A stretch of 64,000 nucleotides of DNA from Mucilaginibacter sp. OK098 (lineage in GTDB: Bacteria > Bacteroidota > Bacteroidia > Sphingobacteriales > Sphingobacteriaceae): contig NZ_FRCM01000008.1 of assembly GCF_900142915.1 (NCBI RefSeq), forward strand, positions 62,001 through 126,000, in the 5' to 3' direction. The stretch's first letter is position 1, and the number at the start of each line of letters is the position of its first letter. This document shows, in pieces, positions 16,094-24,875 of this stretch. The notes beneath the pieces are model-generated. The model saw only the letters and a program-made list of their open reading frames with translations. It made no database searches and was not told the origin of the DNA. The translations under genes and the position numbers were made by a program.

Positions 16094-16444
16094 TTATAAG
16101 TGCTGCAAAATATTGATCAACTTGCCGAATGGGTCGCGGGTGTAAAATCTTTTTACACCCCAGGCTTCATTTACCGGGCCGTATTCAACAGGGAAGCCGG
16201 CATTTATAATCCGCTCAAGGGCGCTATCTAAGTCGTCAACCTCAACGGAAAGATGTGGAACCAGGGTATCATTACCGCCTTGTGAAGCAAAGCTGATCTG
16301 TACTTGCTGCTGCTCGTCCAAACCATAAGTAGCAATCCATCCATGATCCATTAACACATCAAGGCCAAGCACATCTTCATAAAAAAGCTTAGCTGCCGCA
16401 ACATGTTGCGTTTCAATATTTACCACAATTCTTTTAACCTTCAT
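16094..16444 (-). CDS. VOC-family (glyoxalase/bleomycin-resistance fold) protein
   Basis: The 116-residue protein has the paired beta-alpha-beta-beta-beta modules of the VOC fold. VNIETQHVAAAKLFYEDVLGLDVL forms the first module (in two parts), and LVPHLSVEVDDLDSALERI with FYTRDPFGKLINILQ the second. The metal or substrate ligands cannot be settled without a structure. It is the last gene of a three-gene minus-strand operon with a hypothetical protein (9-base gap) and an NmrA-type oxidoreductase, so it may act in small-molecule detoxification. Confidence 0.85.
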   Translation of the reverse strand: MKVKRIVVNIETQHVAAAKLFYEDVLGLDVLMDHGWIATYGLDEQQQVQISFASQGGNDTLVPHLSVEVDDLDSALERIINAGFPVEYGPVNEAWGVKRFYTRDPFGKLINILQHL

Positions 16445-16453
16445 ACTTATCTT

Positions 16454-16765
16454 TTAAAGCATAAAATCATCATTAACAAACGGGGTCACCTTAACTATTT
16501 CAAAAAGTTTATCATATGCAGGATCGCTTATTATCAGCTGCTCAAAATCAAGATCAGACAATACATTGAGCAAAATACAAATACTATCGTCATTTAGCAC
16601 TTTCCCATACCTTACAATTTTTTTGCGCTCGTAAAGATTTTTATAATAGACTAAATGCGTTGTCATGAGCACATTTTCATTCTCCAAAAAACAGTTTTGC
16701 TTTTTTTTCAGGATAACCATCACTTCATGTTGCTGTGCAAATTTTTCTTCATCTTTCATACACAT
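16454..16765 (-). CDS. Hypothetical protein in SDR-VOC operon
   Basis: This 103-residue protein (or 101 from the second Met) has no signal peptide, membrane helix or motif I recognise. It contains one Asn/Tyr/Lys-rich central stretch and an acidic C-terminal third. The gene is 11 bases after the oxidoreductase gene and 9 bases before the VOC gene, which supports that it is real and co-transcribed. Function unknown. Confidence 0.65.
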   Translation of the reverse strand: MCMKDEEKFAQQHEVMVILKKKQNCFLENENVLMTTHLVYYKNLYERKKIVRYGKVLNDDSICILLNVLSDLDFEQLIISDPAYDKLFEIVKVTPFVNDDFML

Positions 16766-16776
16766 CTTTAAACTAC

Positions 16777-17670
16777 CTATTTAAACCAAGCGGCATAATC
16801 CTTTATAAAATCCGCTACGGTACGCGCCGGCTTGTTTAATATTTGCGGTACTATATCACTTACAAATGGGGTTTTACCACTACGCTGAGCTTCTGCGTAC
16901 AAAAGCAAAGATTTTACAGCCATTTCCGGCATTCCTTTTTGCTCCATTTGCTGCCTGGCTTCATCGCTACTAAGCCGAACGTAGGTAACGTTTTCACCAA
17001 CTACTTTGCTAATTATTACAGCTATCTGGCTAAAGTTCAACGCTTCACCACCGGTAAGCAAATAGGATTTATTGATGTGCTGCTCTGGCTCAGTAAATAC
17101 TTTAAACGCTACCTCCGAAATATCACGCAGATCAAGATATGCTCTTTTGCCATCGCCGGTTGCTTCATAAATTTTCCGCTGGTTTTTAACTGAATTTGAC
17201 AGTGCACCCAGCCAGTTTTGCATAAAGCCATTTGGTTGAAGAATGGTATATGCAATGCCTGATGCTTTTAATATGGTCTCAACATCGGCGTGCACCCGGG
17301 CTATCAATAAACCCGGAATATAAAACGGCGACTTTTCATCAGCACCTCCTGATGATAATTTTACAATATGTTTTACTCCCTGTTCCCGGGCAACCGCTAT
17401 CACGTTGCCTTGCTCCTCTACAAAATTGGGACTATGGCCTGATAATAGGAATAAGGCCTTACTATTTTCCATTGTTTTATACAGGCTTTCCTTATCTGCC
17501 ATATCTGCTTCCATCCACTCAACAAATGGCATTGCAGCGACTTTACTTTTATTGCGGGTAACAGCAATTACCGGGTGTTCTGCTCCTGATAAATATTCAA
17601 TTAACGCTGCACCTATTTTTCCTGTAGCACCGAATACGGTGATATACTTTTTGTTTTCCATTTTTATCAT
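16777..17670 (-). CDS. NmrA-like NAD(P)-binding oxidoreductase (atypical SDR)
   Basis: The 297-residue protein has the atypical-SDR glycine motif in ITVFGATGKIGAALIEYL (residues 8-25, GxxGxxG) and an NmrA-type KHIVKLSSGGA strand. It lacks a canonical YxxxK in the usual place, as in NmrA/QOR2 proteins that use NADPH on quinones or act as redox sensors. The start could also be the ATG at 17661 (MENKKYITV). It is the first gene of the operon with 16454 and 16094. A divergent AraC-type regulator starts 83 bases away, with a direct-repeat operator between. Confidence 0.87.
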   Translation of the reverse strand: MIKMENKKYITVFGATGKIGAALIEYLSGAEHPVIAVTRNKSKVAAMPFVEWMEADMADKESLYKTMENSKALFLLSGHSPNFVEEQGNVIAVAREQGVKHIVKLSSGGADEKSPFYIPGLLIARVHADVETILKASGIAYTILQPNGFMQNWLGALSNSVKNQRKIYEATGDGKRAYLDLRDISEVAFKVFTEPEQHINKSYLLTGGEALNFSQIAVIISKVVGENVTYVRLSSDEARQQMEQKGMPEMAVKSLLLYAEAQRSGKTPFVSDIVPQILNKPARTVADFIKDYAAWFK

Positions 17671-17714
17671 TTACTTTTGATATTCAAAGGTATGGGCTGC
17701 CAAAAAGCGCTGTA

Positions 17715-17748
17715 AACGCAAAAGGAAGTGGTATCAACGCAAAAGGAA
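17715..17748. promoter_or_regulatory. Candidate AraC-family operator: two direct repeats 21 bp apart
   Basis: AACGCAAAAGGAA occurs at 17715-17727 and again, identical, at 17736-17748, a period of exactly 21 bases or two helical turns. It lies between the divergent SDR operon and the AraC gene, ending six bases before the AraC ATG. Known AraC-type activators bind paired half-sites with this spacing, so autoregulation plus control of the SDR operon is the natural reading. Confidence 0.7.
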
Positions 17749-17753
17749 TTATT

Positions 17754-18671
17754 ATGAACGGCATGAATCAATCCGGAGTTTATGAGCAGCAAAGGATCAT
17801 CCATGATGAAACCGGGTACCGGATCCAACTGGATGAGGTAACCCTAAGCCAGGTTGATTTAAAATGGGGCGCTTACGTTAATCCGGAAGAAAAAGTCCTT
17901 TTGTTCCACCCGGATAAGTCTGCTATTATTTCACATTTCAGGATGTATGACCCAAGAGTTGTTGTTGATTTAAAAAGAAAGAATATCAGGGAAAAGCAGT
18001 TCGTTATATACCGTGAAGATGCCGGGCCATATGAGCTTTGGATTCCGCCTACAAAAGACAAAGGTTGTTCGTTCTTTGAGCTGATCATGAGCGATCATTT
18101 CTTTAATAATATAATGACCGATGAAAGTGAGTTTATGTCGAGCTTTCACCAGCATACAACCGTGAGCACACCGTCCCTGGATTTTACGGCTCAAATGAAC
18201 CCTGCTATGTATGGCGTTATTAATGAAATGCGAAACTCGCCTTATACGGGTTATTTAAAAGGCATCTACCTTGAAGCAAAAGCCATAGAGCTTTTTTTGA
18301 TGCAGGTTAATCAGTTAGACCAGTTGGAAATTGCAAGGAGATCAAAGCTAAAAGCAAGGGATATTGAAAGCCTGCATGCGGTAAAAGCTTACATGGAACT
18401 AAATTATAATAATCCGTATTCTATTCCCGAACTTGCACGAATAGCGGGCATTAACCAAATGAAGCTAAAAAACGGCTTTAAAGAGTTATTTAACACTACC
18501 GTTTTTGGCTACCTGAGCAATTTGAGAATGCAGGAAGCCAAACGGCTTTTAATTGATGAAAAAATGTATGTTAACGAGGTAGCCGACCTGGTTGGTTATA
18601 AACATCCGCACCATTTTACGGCAGCATTTAAGAAGAAATATGGTATGGTTCCTAAAGATTTAAAGAGCTGA
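17754..18671 (+). CDS. AraC-family transcriptional regulator, divergent to SDR-VOC operon
   Basis: The 305-residue protein has a beta-rich N-terminal half without known ligand residues and a C-terminal AraC DNA-binding domain. The two helix-turn-helices are PELARIAGINQMKLKNGFKEL (in two parts, about 225-245) and VADLVGYKHPHHFTAAFKKKYG (about 272-293). Such stand-alone AraC proteins usually activate the adjacent divergent operon. The repeats at 17715-17748 supply a likely binding site. Confidence 0.9.
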   Translation: MNGMNQSGVYEQQRIIHDETGYRIQLDEVTLSQVDLKWGAYVNPEEKVLLFHPDKSAIISHFRMYDPRVVVDLKRKNIREKQFVIYREDAGPYELWIPPTKDKGCSFFELIMSDHFFNNIMTDESEFMSSFHQHTTVSTPSLDFTAQMNPAMYGVINEMRNSPYTGYLKGIYLEAKAIELFLMQVNQLDQLEIARRSKLKARDIESLHAVKAYMELNYNNPYSIPELARIAGINQMKLKNGFKELFNTTVFGYLSNLRMQEAKRLLIDEKMYVNEVADLVGYKHPHHFTAAFKKKYGMVPKDLKS

Positions 18672-18687
18672 TTTTATGGCAGTACGT

Positions 18688-18717
18688 CGTAGAGACGCGA
18701 TGCATCGCGTCTCTACG
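18688..18717. repeat. Perfect 30-base palindrome (dispersed repeat family), probable bidirectional terminator
   Basis: CGTAGAGACGCGATG followed at once by its exact reverse complement. It sits between the convergent AraC gene (ends 18671) and DUF5107 gene (ends 18731). The same word recurs at 56863-56958. It is a dispersed palindromic element that probably also stops transcription from both sides. Confidence 0.88.
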
Positions 18718-18730
18718 ATATATTTCTAAT

Positions 18731-21700
18731 TTAAACCACGTTTTTCGCCATTTCCAAATGCACCTTACTTCCTGAATGTGTTGCATCCAATTCAAGTACC
18801 TTATTAAACATTTGAGTTGCTTCTTCTGTCCTTCCCAAACCAAGATATCCTAATCCCTGTATAAAACAAGCATGAATACGGTTACGCAGATCCAAATCGT
18901 CATCAAATATCAACAGATTAGGTAACGATACGGCAAAGTAATCCAGCTTTACTTCATCATCGGTATGTTCAATACCATATGCTACCAGTTTATTAAAAAT
19001 GGTATTTGCAGTTTCATTATTGCCAAGCTGTTTATGGGCAAGCCCCTGGTAAAAGATCTTATCAGGTTGCTGATCGTTATAAAATATGGCGGCAGATGGT
19101 TCGCTTAACCCTTTGGTTGCTTTTATAAAATACATGTTTGCTAATTCCTGCTTATTTAATCCTGAGTAAGCGCAACCCAGCCAATAATCAATATCATTTT
19201 CCTGTGCGCCATAAAGTTTTCCTTCACCTAAATTATGCGGGTAGGTTTGAGCCTTTTCTAAATATTCAATGGCTTTTTCATACTGTTTTTGCTGGATAAA
19301 CTGCTTAGCCAATTGAACCAGACTTAAGAGGTATTGGTATGAAACTTTACCTTCTCCGCCCTCCCATGGATGGAATATTCGCATTTCAATTAAATCCAGG
19401 GCAGTTTTATAATCACCTATAAAATTATACATGCCGATGCGCTCCAAATAAGTATCATCCCGCTGTTCTGTTACAGTGAGATGATCTTCCAAAAACTTTA
19501 ATCTTTGTGTCGGCGCCCGGTTTAATCTTTTGTAGAGTTGATCAAGTTCCATCAGCACACGTGCATCAGTTGGGTCGAGCGAAAAGGCCTTTTCATAGCT
19601 ATCAAGTGCCTTTTGCGGATCGTTTTGTTTATTGAAATAGGCAATACCCAGGTTCCGGTGAGCGGTAGGGAATGCGTTATCCATTTGTACCGAAGCTTCC
19701 CAGCAGTTTATCGCGTCAGTGTATTGCCGCTTATCATAAAACAAATTACCGAGGTAATAGAATGCCTTCGCGTCTGCAGGACTCATTTTAATAGCAGCCT
19801 GCAAAATATTTATTTCAATTAACCGGTTTGGAAAGCATAAATAAGGATTGGCAGCAGCGGCTCTTTCAAACCATTGTTTTGCCTTTTGCTGATTGCCTGC
19901 TTTATAGCTAAACCAACCCAAAGTATAAAACACAATAGGGCTGGTATCGGTTTCTTTTACGGCATACGCCAATAGTTGATCAGCTTCTTCATATAAACCG
20001 GATGCGGCATAATCCAATGCATATTCAAGCAGATTCCGTTCATCTCTCCGTGAAAGTATGAGCAACTCGTTTGTCAATCGTTTTGCCTTATCATCCTGGC
20101 TGTTTAATTTGCTGATCAATGCTTTCTCAAAAAGTGCACCCAAATTAAACCTGTCAAGTTTTAAAGCTTCATTCACCGTTTGCAGGGCGCTGTCAAAAAG
20201 CAACAGCTTACGATAAGCGGCCGCCTTTACTACCCAGGCCTTGCTATTGTTGCGGTTCCTGTCAAGCGATTGGCAGATATGCTCCAAAGCCTTTTCATAA
20301 TGGCCTCTTTTCAGATCAATCAATGCAACAGAAAAATAACCGCTGTCTTTCCACGCATTGCTCCATGTTGCTTTATAGAAAACTTCATAAGCTTCATTTT
20401 CCCTTTCAAGATAGGCTAAACATAAACCCAGGTTATAATAAGGTTCGCTATCATATGGGTTGGGATTGCGTTGCGTTATGGTTTCAATCGCTTTTCTAAA
20501 ATAATGTTCGCTTTTGGCAAATTGCCCTTTGCTTAACAGCCACTTACCCATTGCATTGTTATTCCTCGCATCTGACGGATCGCGGCGCAAAGCTTCCTCA
20601 TAATAATCTACCGGATTATAGGTTGCATGGCGGTATTGCTCCAAATGCTGCCCGGTTAAAAATAGCTGCTCTGTGCTGGCAACTTCCTTTGGCGGCAAAG
20701 CTGGTTTTGCAGCTGCCGGCATCTCGTTTTTACGATTGCCTGCAGGTTCATACCGAAGCAGTTCCTTTCCATCTACAGAAGAGACTTTTATTAACAGCTC
20801 ATTTTCATCAAAATCATTTTCAAGCGGTAATTCTTTATTAAAGATCATCTCAGGCGAAACCGTTATTGCCTCTTTAAATACTTCCTGTTCTTTTATAAAC
20901 AAGGTTAGTTTGATATCTTCATGTGTAGATGTTGCGTATACCTTTATAGTTAGGTTATTCCCTGCTTTGTCGGCTGCCAACAGGATGTCTTTACTGGCAT
21001 TTTTTACCATGCCCAACTCCTGGTAAGGCATAAAATATTGCGTAAATGATTTTTCCTCGTAGGGCATCAGCCAGCTAAAATCAGGCTGATTATCCGTAAA
21101 CACCCCTGTCATCAGTTCAATATACGGGCCGTCTTCATCAGTAAGGTTCCTGTCCCAGGCCTGTCCGAAATCGCTGTGGCCCCAGGTCCATTGTTTTTTA
21201 CCCGGAGATACATGATGATCAGCAACATGCAATAAGCCGCCTTTGCTGTCATGCTCATAACCGCCAACAAAATCATAATCTGAGTTAATGGCCATGTATG
21301 ATGTAGGTACAGGGATATTTTTATACATGGAAATATCCGTCCCCGGCGAATAGTCAACTTTATAATAAGTACCAGTAGCAATTGGAAAATCAGAAACATC
21401 GCGTTTGCCGTGATCAAAAACAGCATTAACATCAGGCGGAAAAACCGACTGATAGTGATCATTTACCTTTACTGCCGGGTTGGCCCACCAGAGAAACGTT
21501 TGTGGCAAACTAGTGCGGTTGTATAATTTGGCGTTGATTTCTATGTAAGCTTTATCAGGGTATAAAGTAAAGCCGGCCATGCTTTTGGTATGGAACATTT
21601 TTTCCACTTCATTAATCCATATGGTCTTGCTACCGTCGGAATTTTCAGATAAAGTATAATCAACAGGCTCAAAGGTGCTGGGGCGGTGGTGCTGCGGCCA

Positions 21701-22060
21701 GTTAAACTCAATCCCGCCCGAGATCCATGGCCCGGTTAATCCTACCAAAGCTGGTTTAATCACCTGGTTGTAATAAATAAAGTGACGTTGCTTGATCTTG
21801 TCATAAGCCATCTGGATGCGTCCGCCAAGCTCAGGCAGGATCATTATCCTGAGATATTTATTTTCTAAAAACAGCCCAATGTATTCTTTGTCGGCCTTTT
21901 CATCCTCAATCTTTTCAATAACCGGGTTGGGATATACCACGCCGCCGCTTCCCTGGTACACCCGCTTTTCAAAAAACATGGGGTTTTTGTCCGGCTTGCC
22001 AATGCCATAGGTTGGTATAATTACCTTTTCTTCCCAAACTGATACTGCTAAATCATTCAT
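18731..22060 (-). CDS. DUF5107 and TPR-repeat protein of sugar metabolism
   Basis: The 1109-residue protein has an N-terminal DUF5107 domain (about 1-350) with an aldose-epimerase-like beta-sandwich look: YLRIMILPELGGRIQMAYDK, then WISGGIEFNWPQHHRPSTFEP. A middle linker follows, then about a dozen TPR-type helical pairs (about 480-1105; examples DARNNNAMGKWLLSKGQFAKSEHYFRKA and AFYYLGNLFYDKRQYTDAINCWEA). There is no signal peptide, so it should be cytoplasmic. DUF5107 proteins usually accompany sugar catabolic genes; the exact role is unknown. It follows the transporter gene on the same strand after 338 bases. Confidence 0.85.
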   Translation of the reverse strand: MNDLAVSVWEEKVIIPTYGIGKPDKNPMFFEKRVYQGSGGVVYPNPVIEKIEDEKADKEYIGLFLENKYLRIMILPELGGRIQMAYDKIKQRHFIYYNQVIKPALVGLTGPWISGGIEFNWPQHHRPSTFEPVDYTLSENSDGSKTIWINEVEKMFHTKSMAGFTLYPDKAYIEINAKLYNRTSLPQTFLWWANPAVKVNDHYQSVFPPDVNAVFDHGKRDVSDFPIATGTYYKVDYSPGTDISMYKNIPVPTSYMAINSDYDFVGGYEHDSKGGLLHVADHHVSPGKKQWTWGHSDFGQAWDRNLTDEDGPYIELMTGVFTDNQPDFSWLMPYEEKSFTQYFMPYQELGMVKNASKDILLAADKAGNNLTIKVYATSTHEDIKLTLFIKEQEVFKEAITVSPEMIFNKELPLENDFDENELLIKVSSVDGKELLRYEPAGNRKNEMPAAAKPALPPKEVASTEQLFLTGQHLEQYRHATYNPVDYYEEALRRDPSDARNNNAMGKWLLSKGQFAKSEHYFRKAIETITQRNPNPYDSEPYYNLGLCLAYLERENEAYEVFYKATWSNAWKDSGYFSVALIDLKRGHYEKALEHICQSLDRNRNNSKAWVVKAAAYRKLLLFDSALQTVNEALKLDRFNLGALFEKALISKLNSQDDKAKRLTNELLILSRRDERNLLEYALDYAASGLYEEADQLLAYAVKETDTSPIVFYTLGWFSYKAGNQQKAKQWFERAAAANPYLCFPNRLIEINILQAAIKMSPADAKAFYYLGNLFYDKRQYTDAINCWEASVQMDNAFPTAHRNLGIAYFNKQNDPQKALDSYEKAFSLDPTDARVLMELDQLYKRLNRAPTQRLKFLEDHLTVTEQRDDTYLERIGMYNFIGDYKTALDLIEMRIFHPWEGGEGKVSYQYLLSLVQLAKQFIQQKQYEKAIEYLEKAQTYPHNLGEGKLYGAQENDIDYWLGCAYSGLNKQELANMYFIKATKGLSEPSAAIFYNDQQPDKIFYQGLAHKQLGNNETANTIFNKLVAYGIEHTDDEVKLDYFAVSLPNLLIFDDDLDLRNRIHACFIQGLGYLGLGRTEEATQMFNKVLELDATHSGSKVHLEMAKNVV

Positions 22061-22398
22061 TATTATTAAAATTATTATAATATACTCATTGCCGCCTCGC
22101 CTAAACTACGTAGCACTCGTGAATGCCTTATAAAACCAATCATGCTGTGAATAATCCTCTCCAAAAGAGAGGACTTGAACTTCGCGCTTCTTTTGCCCTC
22201 CATGTATGTGTATCCATCCCGGCAAAGCGTTCCATTTTTACATGCGGAACACCTGGAATAAAGTGAAACATTCTGATTATCAAATATTTAGCTATTTATC
22301 AAGAATTAAATAAGTACAAGTAGCTTATAATCAGAATGTTCCACCTATTTTCATATCAAACTCACGTTAATTTATTATAATTAATACCTCTGCACTAC
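22061..22398. promoter_or_regulatory. Spacer with 14-bp inverted repeat ahead of the DUF5107 gene
   Basis: This 338-base gap holds no gene I can support. AACATTCTGATTAT (22267-22280) and its exact reverse complement (22327-22340) flank 46 bases. A smaller hairpin (CCTCTCCAAAAGAGAGG) lies near 22151-22167. The long-range repeat may mark regulator sites or a boundary between the transporter operon and a separate DUF5107 promoter. Confidence 0.55.
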
Positions 22399-23742
22399 CT
22401 AGTGTCCTGCTAAATGTTGTTCCAATTCTTCCAATGTTTGGCCCTTAGTTTCCTTTACCTTGCCTTTAATAAACAAGAAGCCTAAAAAGCAGATCCCCGC
22501 ATAAAGGTAAAACGGACCATAAGCGCCAAGCTTTTTGGCCAGGATAGGAAAAGTAAAAACCAGTATAAAATAAGCTCCCCATAATGATACGATTGCAACC
22601 GATGATGCCAGTCCACGAATTTTATTAGGGAAGATCTCGGAGATAAGCACCCACGTAACCGGTGCAAGCGACATAGAATACATGCTGATCGCCAATAAAA
22701 CAAATATGGAAACCAGCCCGGCAGATGAATGATTTTGTAATAAAAATGCCAGGATGATATACACTACCGATAAGCCAAGCGCGCCACCAAGCATTAATGG
22801 CCTGCGACCAAGTTTATCAACCTGCCACATGGCAATCAGGGTGAATACCAGGTTAACCACGCCTATAGCAACCGTTTCAAAAAGCTGCCGGTTAAGGTTT
22901 GCGCCTACCGACTCAAATATGGTTGAGGTGTAATTAAACACCACATTTATCCCGCAAAACTGTTGAAATACAGCCAGGGTGATGCCTACAATAACGGCAG
23001 GGCGTACACTTTTTTCAAATACAGCTTTGTAGCTTTGTTTTTCGGCCCCAACCATTGACTGTTCAATGGCTTTAAAAGTTTGCTGAACAAAAACCGCCGA
23101 ACCTATTTTATCGAGTACTCGTTTTCCCTGCTCAACTTTACCGGCTTTAATTAACCAGCGTGGACTTTCAGGCAGCCATGTTACCCCTATTAAAAATATT
23201 GCGGATGGAACAACCCCGAGGCCAAACATCCAGCGCCAGGCATCCACGCCTTTATCCGCCAAAAAATAATTAACCAGGTTAGTAACTAAGATCCCGATAA
23301 CAACGGTAAGCTGGTTGATGGCCACATTACGCCCCCGCACCGCAGCCGGCGAGATCTCTGCAATATACATAGGGCAAAGCATGGAGGCCATACCCACCCC
23401 GATACCGGCAGCAAAGCGCATCGCCACAAACCAGGTAAGTGTTTGAGCAAGCGCTACCCCGATAGATGAGATTGCAAAAATTATGGCTGCAGTCATTAGT
23501 CCGGGTTTACGCCCATAACGGTCAGCAACCCGGCCCGCAATCAGGCATCCAACAATACAGCCCAATGCTAATGAACCGGTTAAAAAACCTTCCCACCAGG
23601 CATCAAGCGCAAATTGTACCCGCAAAAAAGGCAACGCTCCGGATATAACGGCAAAATCAAACCCGAACAAATAACCGCCAAGGGCCGAAATAAACGAGAT
23701 GCCAATAATGTACCGGCTGTTAAATGTTGATGCTTGGTTCAT
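22399..23742 (-). CDS. MFS sugar porter (proton/sugar symporter type)
   Basis: The 447-residue, 12-helix transporter has the sugar-porter signatures GRVADRYGRKP between helices 2 and 3, PESPRWLIKAGK before the central loop and DKLGRRPLM between helices 8 and 9, plus QQFCGINVVFNY in helix 7. These motifs mark the XylE/GalP/AraE-like family that imports aldoses with protons. Its ATG overlaps the stop of the aldose-epimerase gene by four bases, so they are co-translated. It is likely under control of the divergent AraC protein at 24876. Confidence 0.93.
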   Translation of the reverse strand: MNQASTFNSRYIIGISFISALGGYLFGFDFAVISGALPFLRVQFALDAWWEGFLTGSLALGCIVGCLIAGRVADRYGRKPGLMTAAIIFAISSIGVALAQTLTWFVAMRFAAGIGVGMASMLCPMYIAEISPAAVRGRNVAINQLTVVIGILVTNLVNYFLADKGVDAWRWMFGLGVVPSAIFLIGVTWLPESPRWLIKAGKVEQGKRVLDKIGSAVFVQQTFKAIEQSMVGAEKQSYKAVFEKSVRPAVIVGITLAVFQQFCGINVVFNYTSTIFESVGANLNRQLFETVAIGVVNLVFTLIAMWQVDKLGRRPLMLGGALGLSVVYIILAFLLQNHSSAGLVSIFVLLAISMYSMSLAPVTWVLISEIFPNKIRGLASSVAIVSLWGAYFILVFTFPILAKKLGAYGPFYLYAGICFLGFLFIKGKVKETKGQTLEELEQHLAGH

Positions 23743-24797
23743 ATTTGAATATCGGGAATTAAAGTAAATTCATAAATAATCTCTTCTCTGTATTGCTCAC
23801 CCGGTTTTAAAGCGGCTGATGGAAATGAATCATGGTTTGGCGCATCAGGATAATACTGGCATTCCAGGCATAAACCATCGAAAGGTTTATAAGGCTTACC
23901 CAAATGCCCGGGATAAATGCTTTCTAAAAAATCTCCGGTATAAAACATTAATCCCGGATAAGTGGTGTAAACATTCAGTCTTCGCCCTGAATTTTCATCA
24001 TCCAAAACAGCAGCTAACCGGATGTTGTCATCCTGATTATTGAGGATGTAATAATGATTAAATCCCTCACCTTTATTTTCTTTGATCTTATCTCCTATCC
24101 TATCCACTGAAAGAGCGCTTTTACCCGCCGGAATTACTTTTCCGGTGGGAATGTATTCCTTGTCAGTTTCCAGTACCTGGTCTGCATAAATGGTTAACTG
24201 ATGATTAAGCATTGAGCCCCCTTTTCCTGATAAGTTAAAATAGGCATGATTGGTAAAATTGGCAATGGTTAGCTGATCGGTTTCTGCAAGGTAAGTGATT
24301 TTAAGCTGATTATTTTCTGTCCATTGGTAACTGACTGTTAGCCCAAGATTACCCGGAAACCCACCATCCCCATCCGGGCTGTTCAATGTAAAAATCAGCT
24401 TATCATCCTCAATTTTATAATCAAATACCCTTAAATTATATCCGCTACCCCCCCCGTGATTAGTATTGGTATTATCATTTGCTTCAAGGTGGTATTGCTT
24501 ACCATCCAACTTAAAGGCGGCATTTCCTATCCGGTTGGCAAATCGCCCAATTGTTGATCCTATATAACATTTGTCAACCAGGTAATCTTCCGGCTCATCA
24601 AAGCCGGCTATCACGTGTTCTAATTCTCCATTCCTGCCAGGCGCCACTACTGAAACTATTGTCGCTCCATAATTGGTGAGTTGAATAAAGGCTCCGTTTG
24701 CGTTTTTTACTGTGAACAACAAGAGCTCCTTATCATCGTAAATTCCGAATTTTTCAAGTGTGATCATTGGATCTATAACTGGCATTGTAAAATTCAA
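23739..24797 (-). CDS. galM: Aldose 1-epimerase (mutarotase)
   Basis: The 352-residue protein is of GalM length and carries its landmarks: NYGATIVSVVAPGRNG, the substrate-binding ANRIGNA, the catalytic-His region NHAYFNL, PGLMFYTGDFL and the catalytic-Glu region LCLECQYYPDAPNH. It interconverts alpha and beta anomers of galactose, glucose or related aldoses. No signal peptide is present, so it is cytoplasmic. It is the first gene of the operon with the sugar porter (four-base overlap), divergent from an AraC regulator, which points to an aldose such as arabinose, galactose or xylose. Confidence 0.93.
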   Translation of the reverse strand: MNFTMPVIDPMITLEKFGIYDDKELLLFTVKNANGAFIQLTNYGATIVSVVAPGRNGELEHVIAGFDEPEDYLVDKCYIGSTIGRFANRIGNAAFKLDGKQYHLEANDNTNTNHGGGSGYNLRVFDYKIEDDKLIFTLNSPDGDGGFPGNLGLTVSYQWTENNQLKITYLAETDQLTIANFTNHAYFNLSGKGGSMLNHQLTIYADQVLETDKEYIPTGKVIPAGKSALSVDRIGDKIKENKGEGFNHYYILNNQDDNIRLAAVLDDENSGRRLNVYTTYPGLMFYTGDFLESIYPGHLGKPYKPFDGLCLECQYYPDAPNHDSFPSAALKPGEQYREEIIYEFTLIPDIQI

Positions 24798-24875
24798 TGA
24801 TTTAAACGGGCAAATAAATAGGTATTATTATTATAATGATGGATTATATTATGGCAATTATTAGATTTGTTGATA

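Noticed and set aside
22061-22398. Insertion sequence defined by the 14-base inverted arms
   Set aside because: Only 46 bases lie between the arms, no transposase is present and no target-site duplication is evident.
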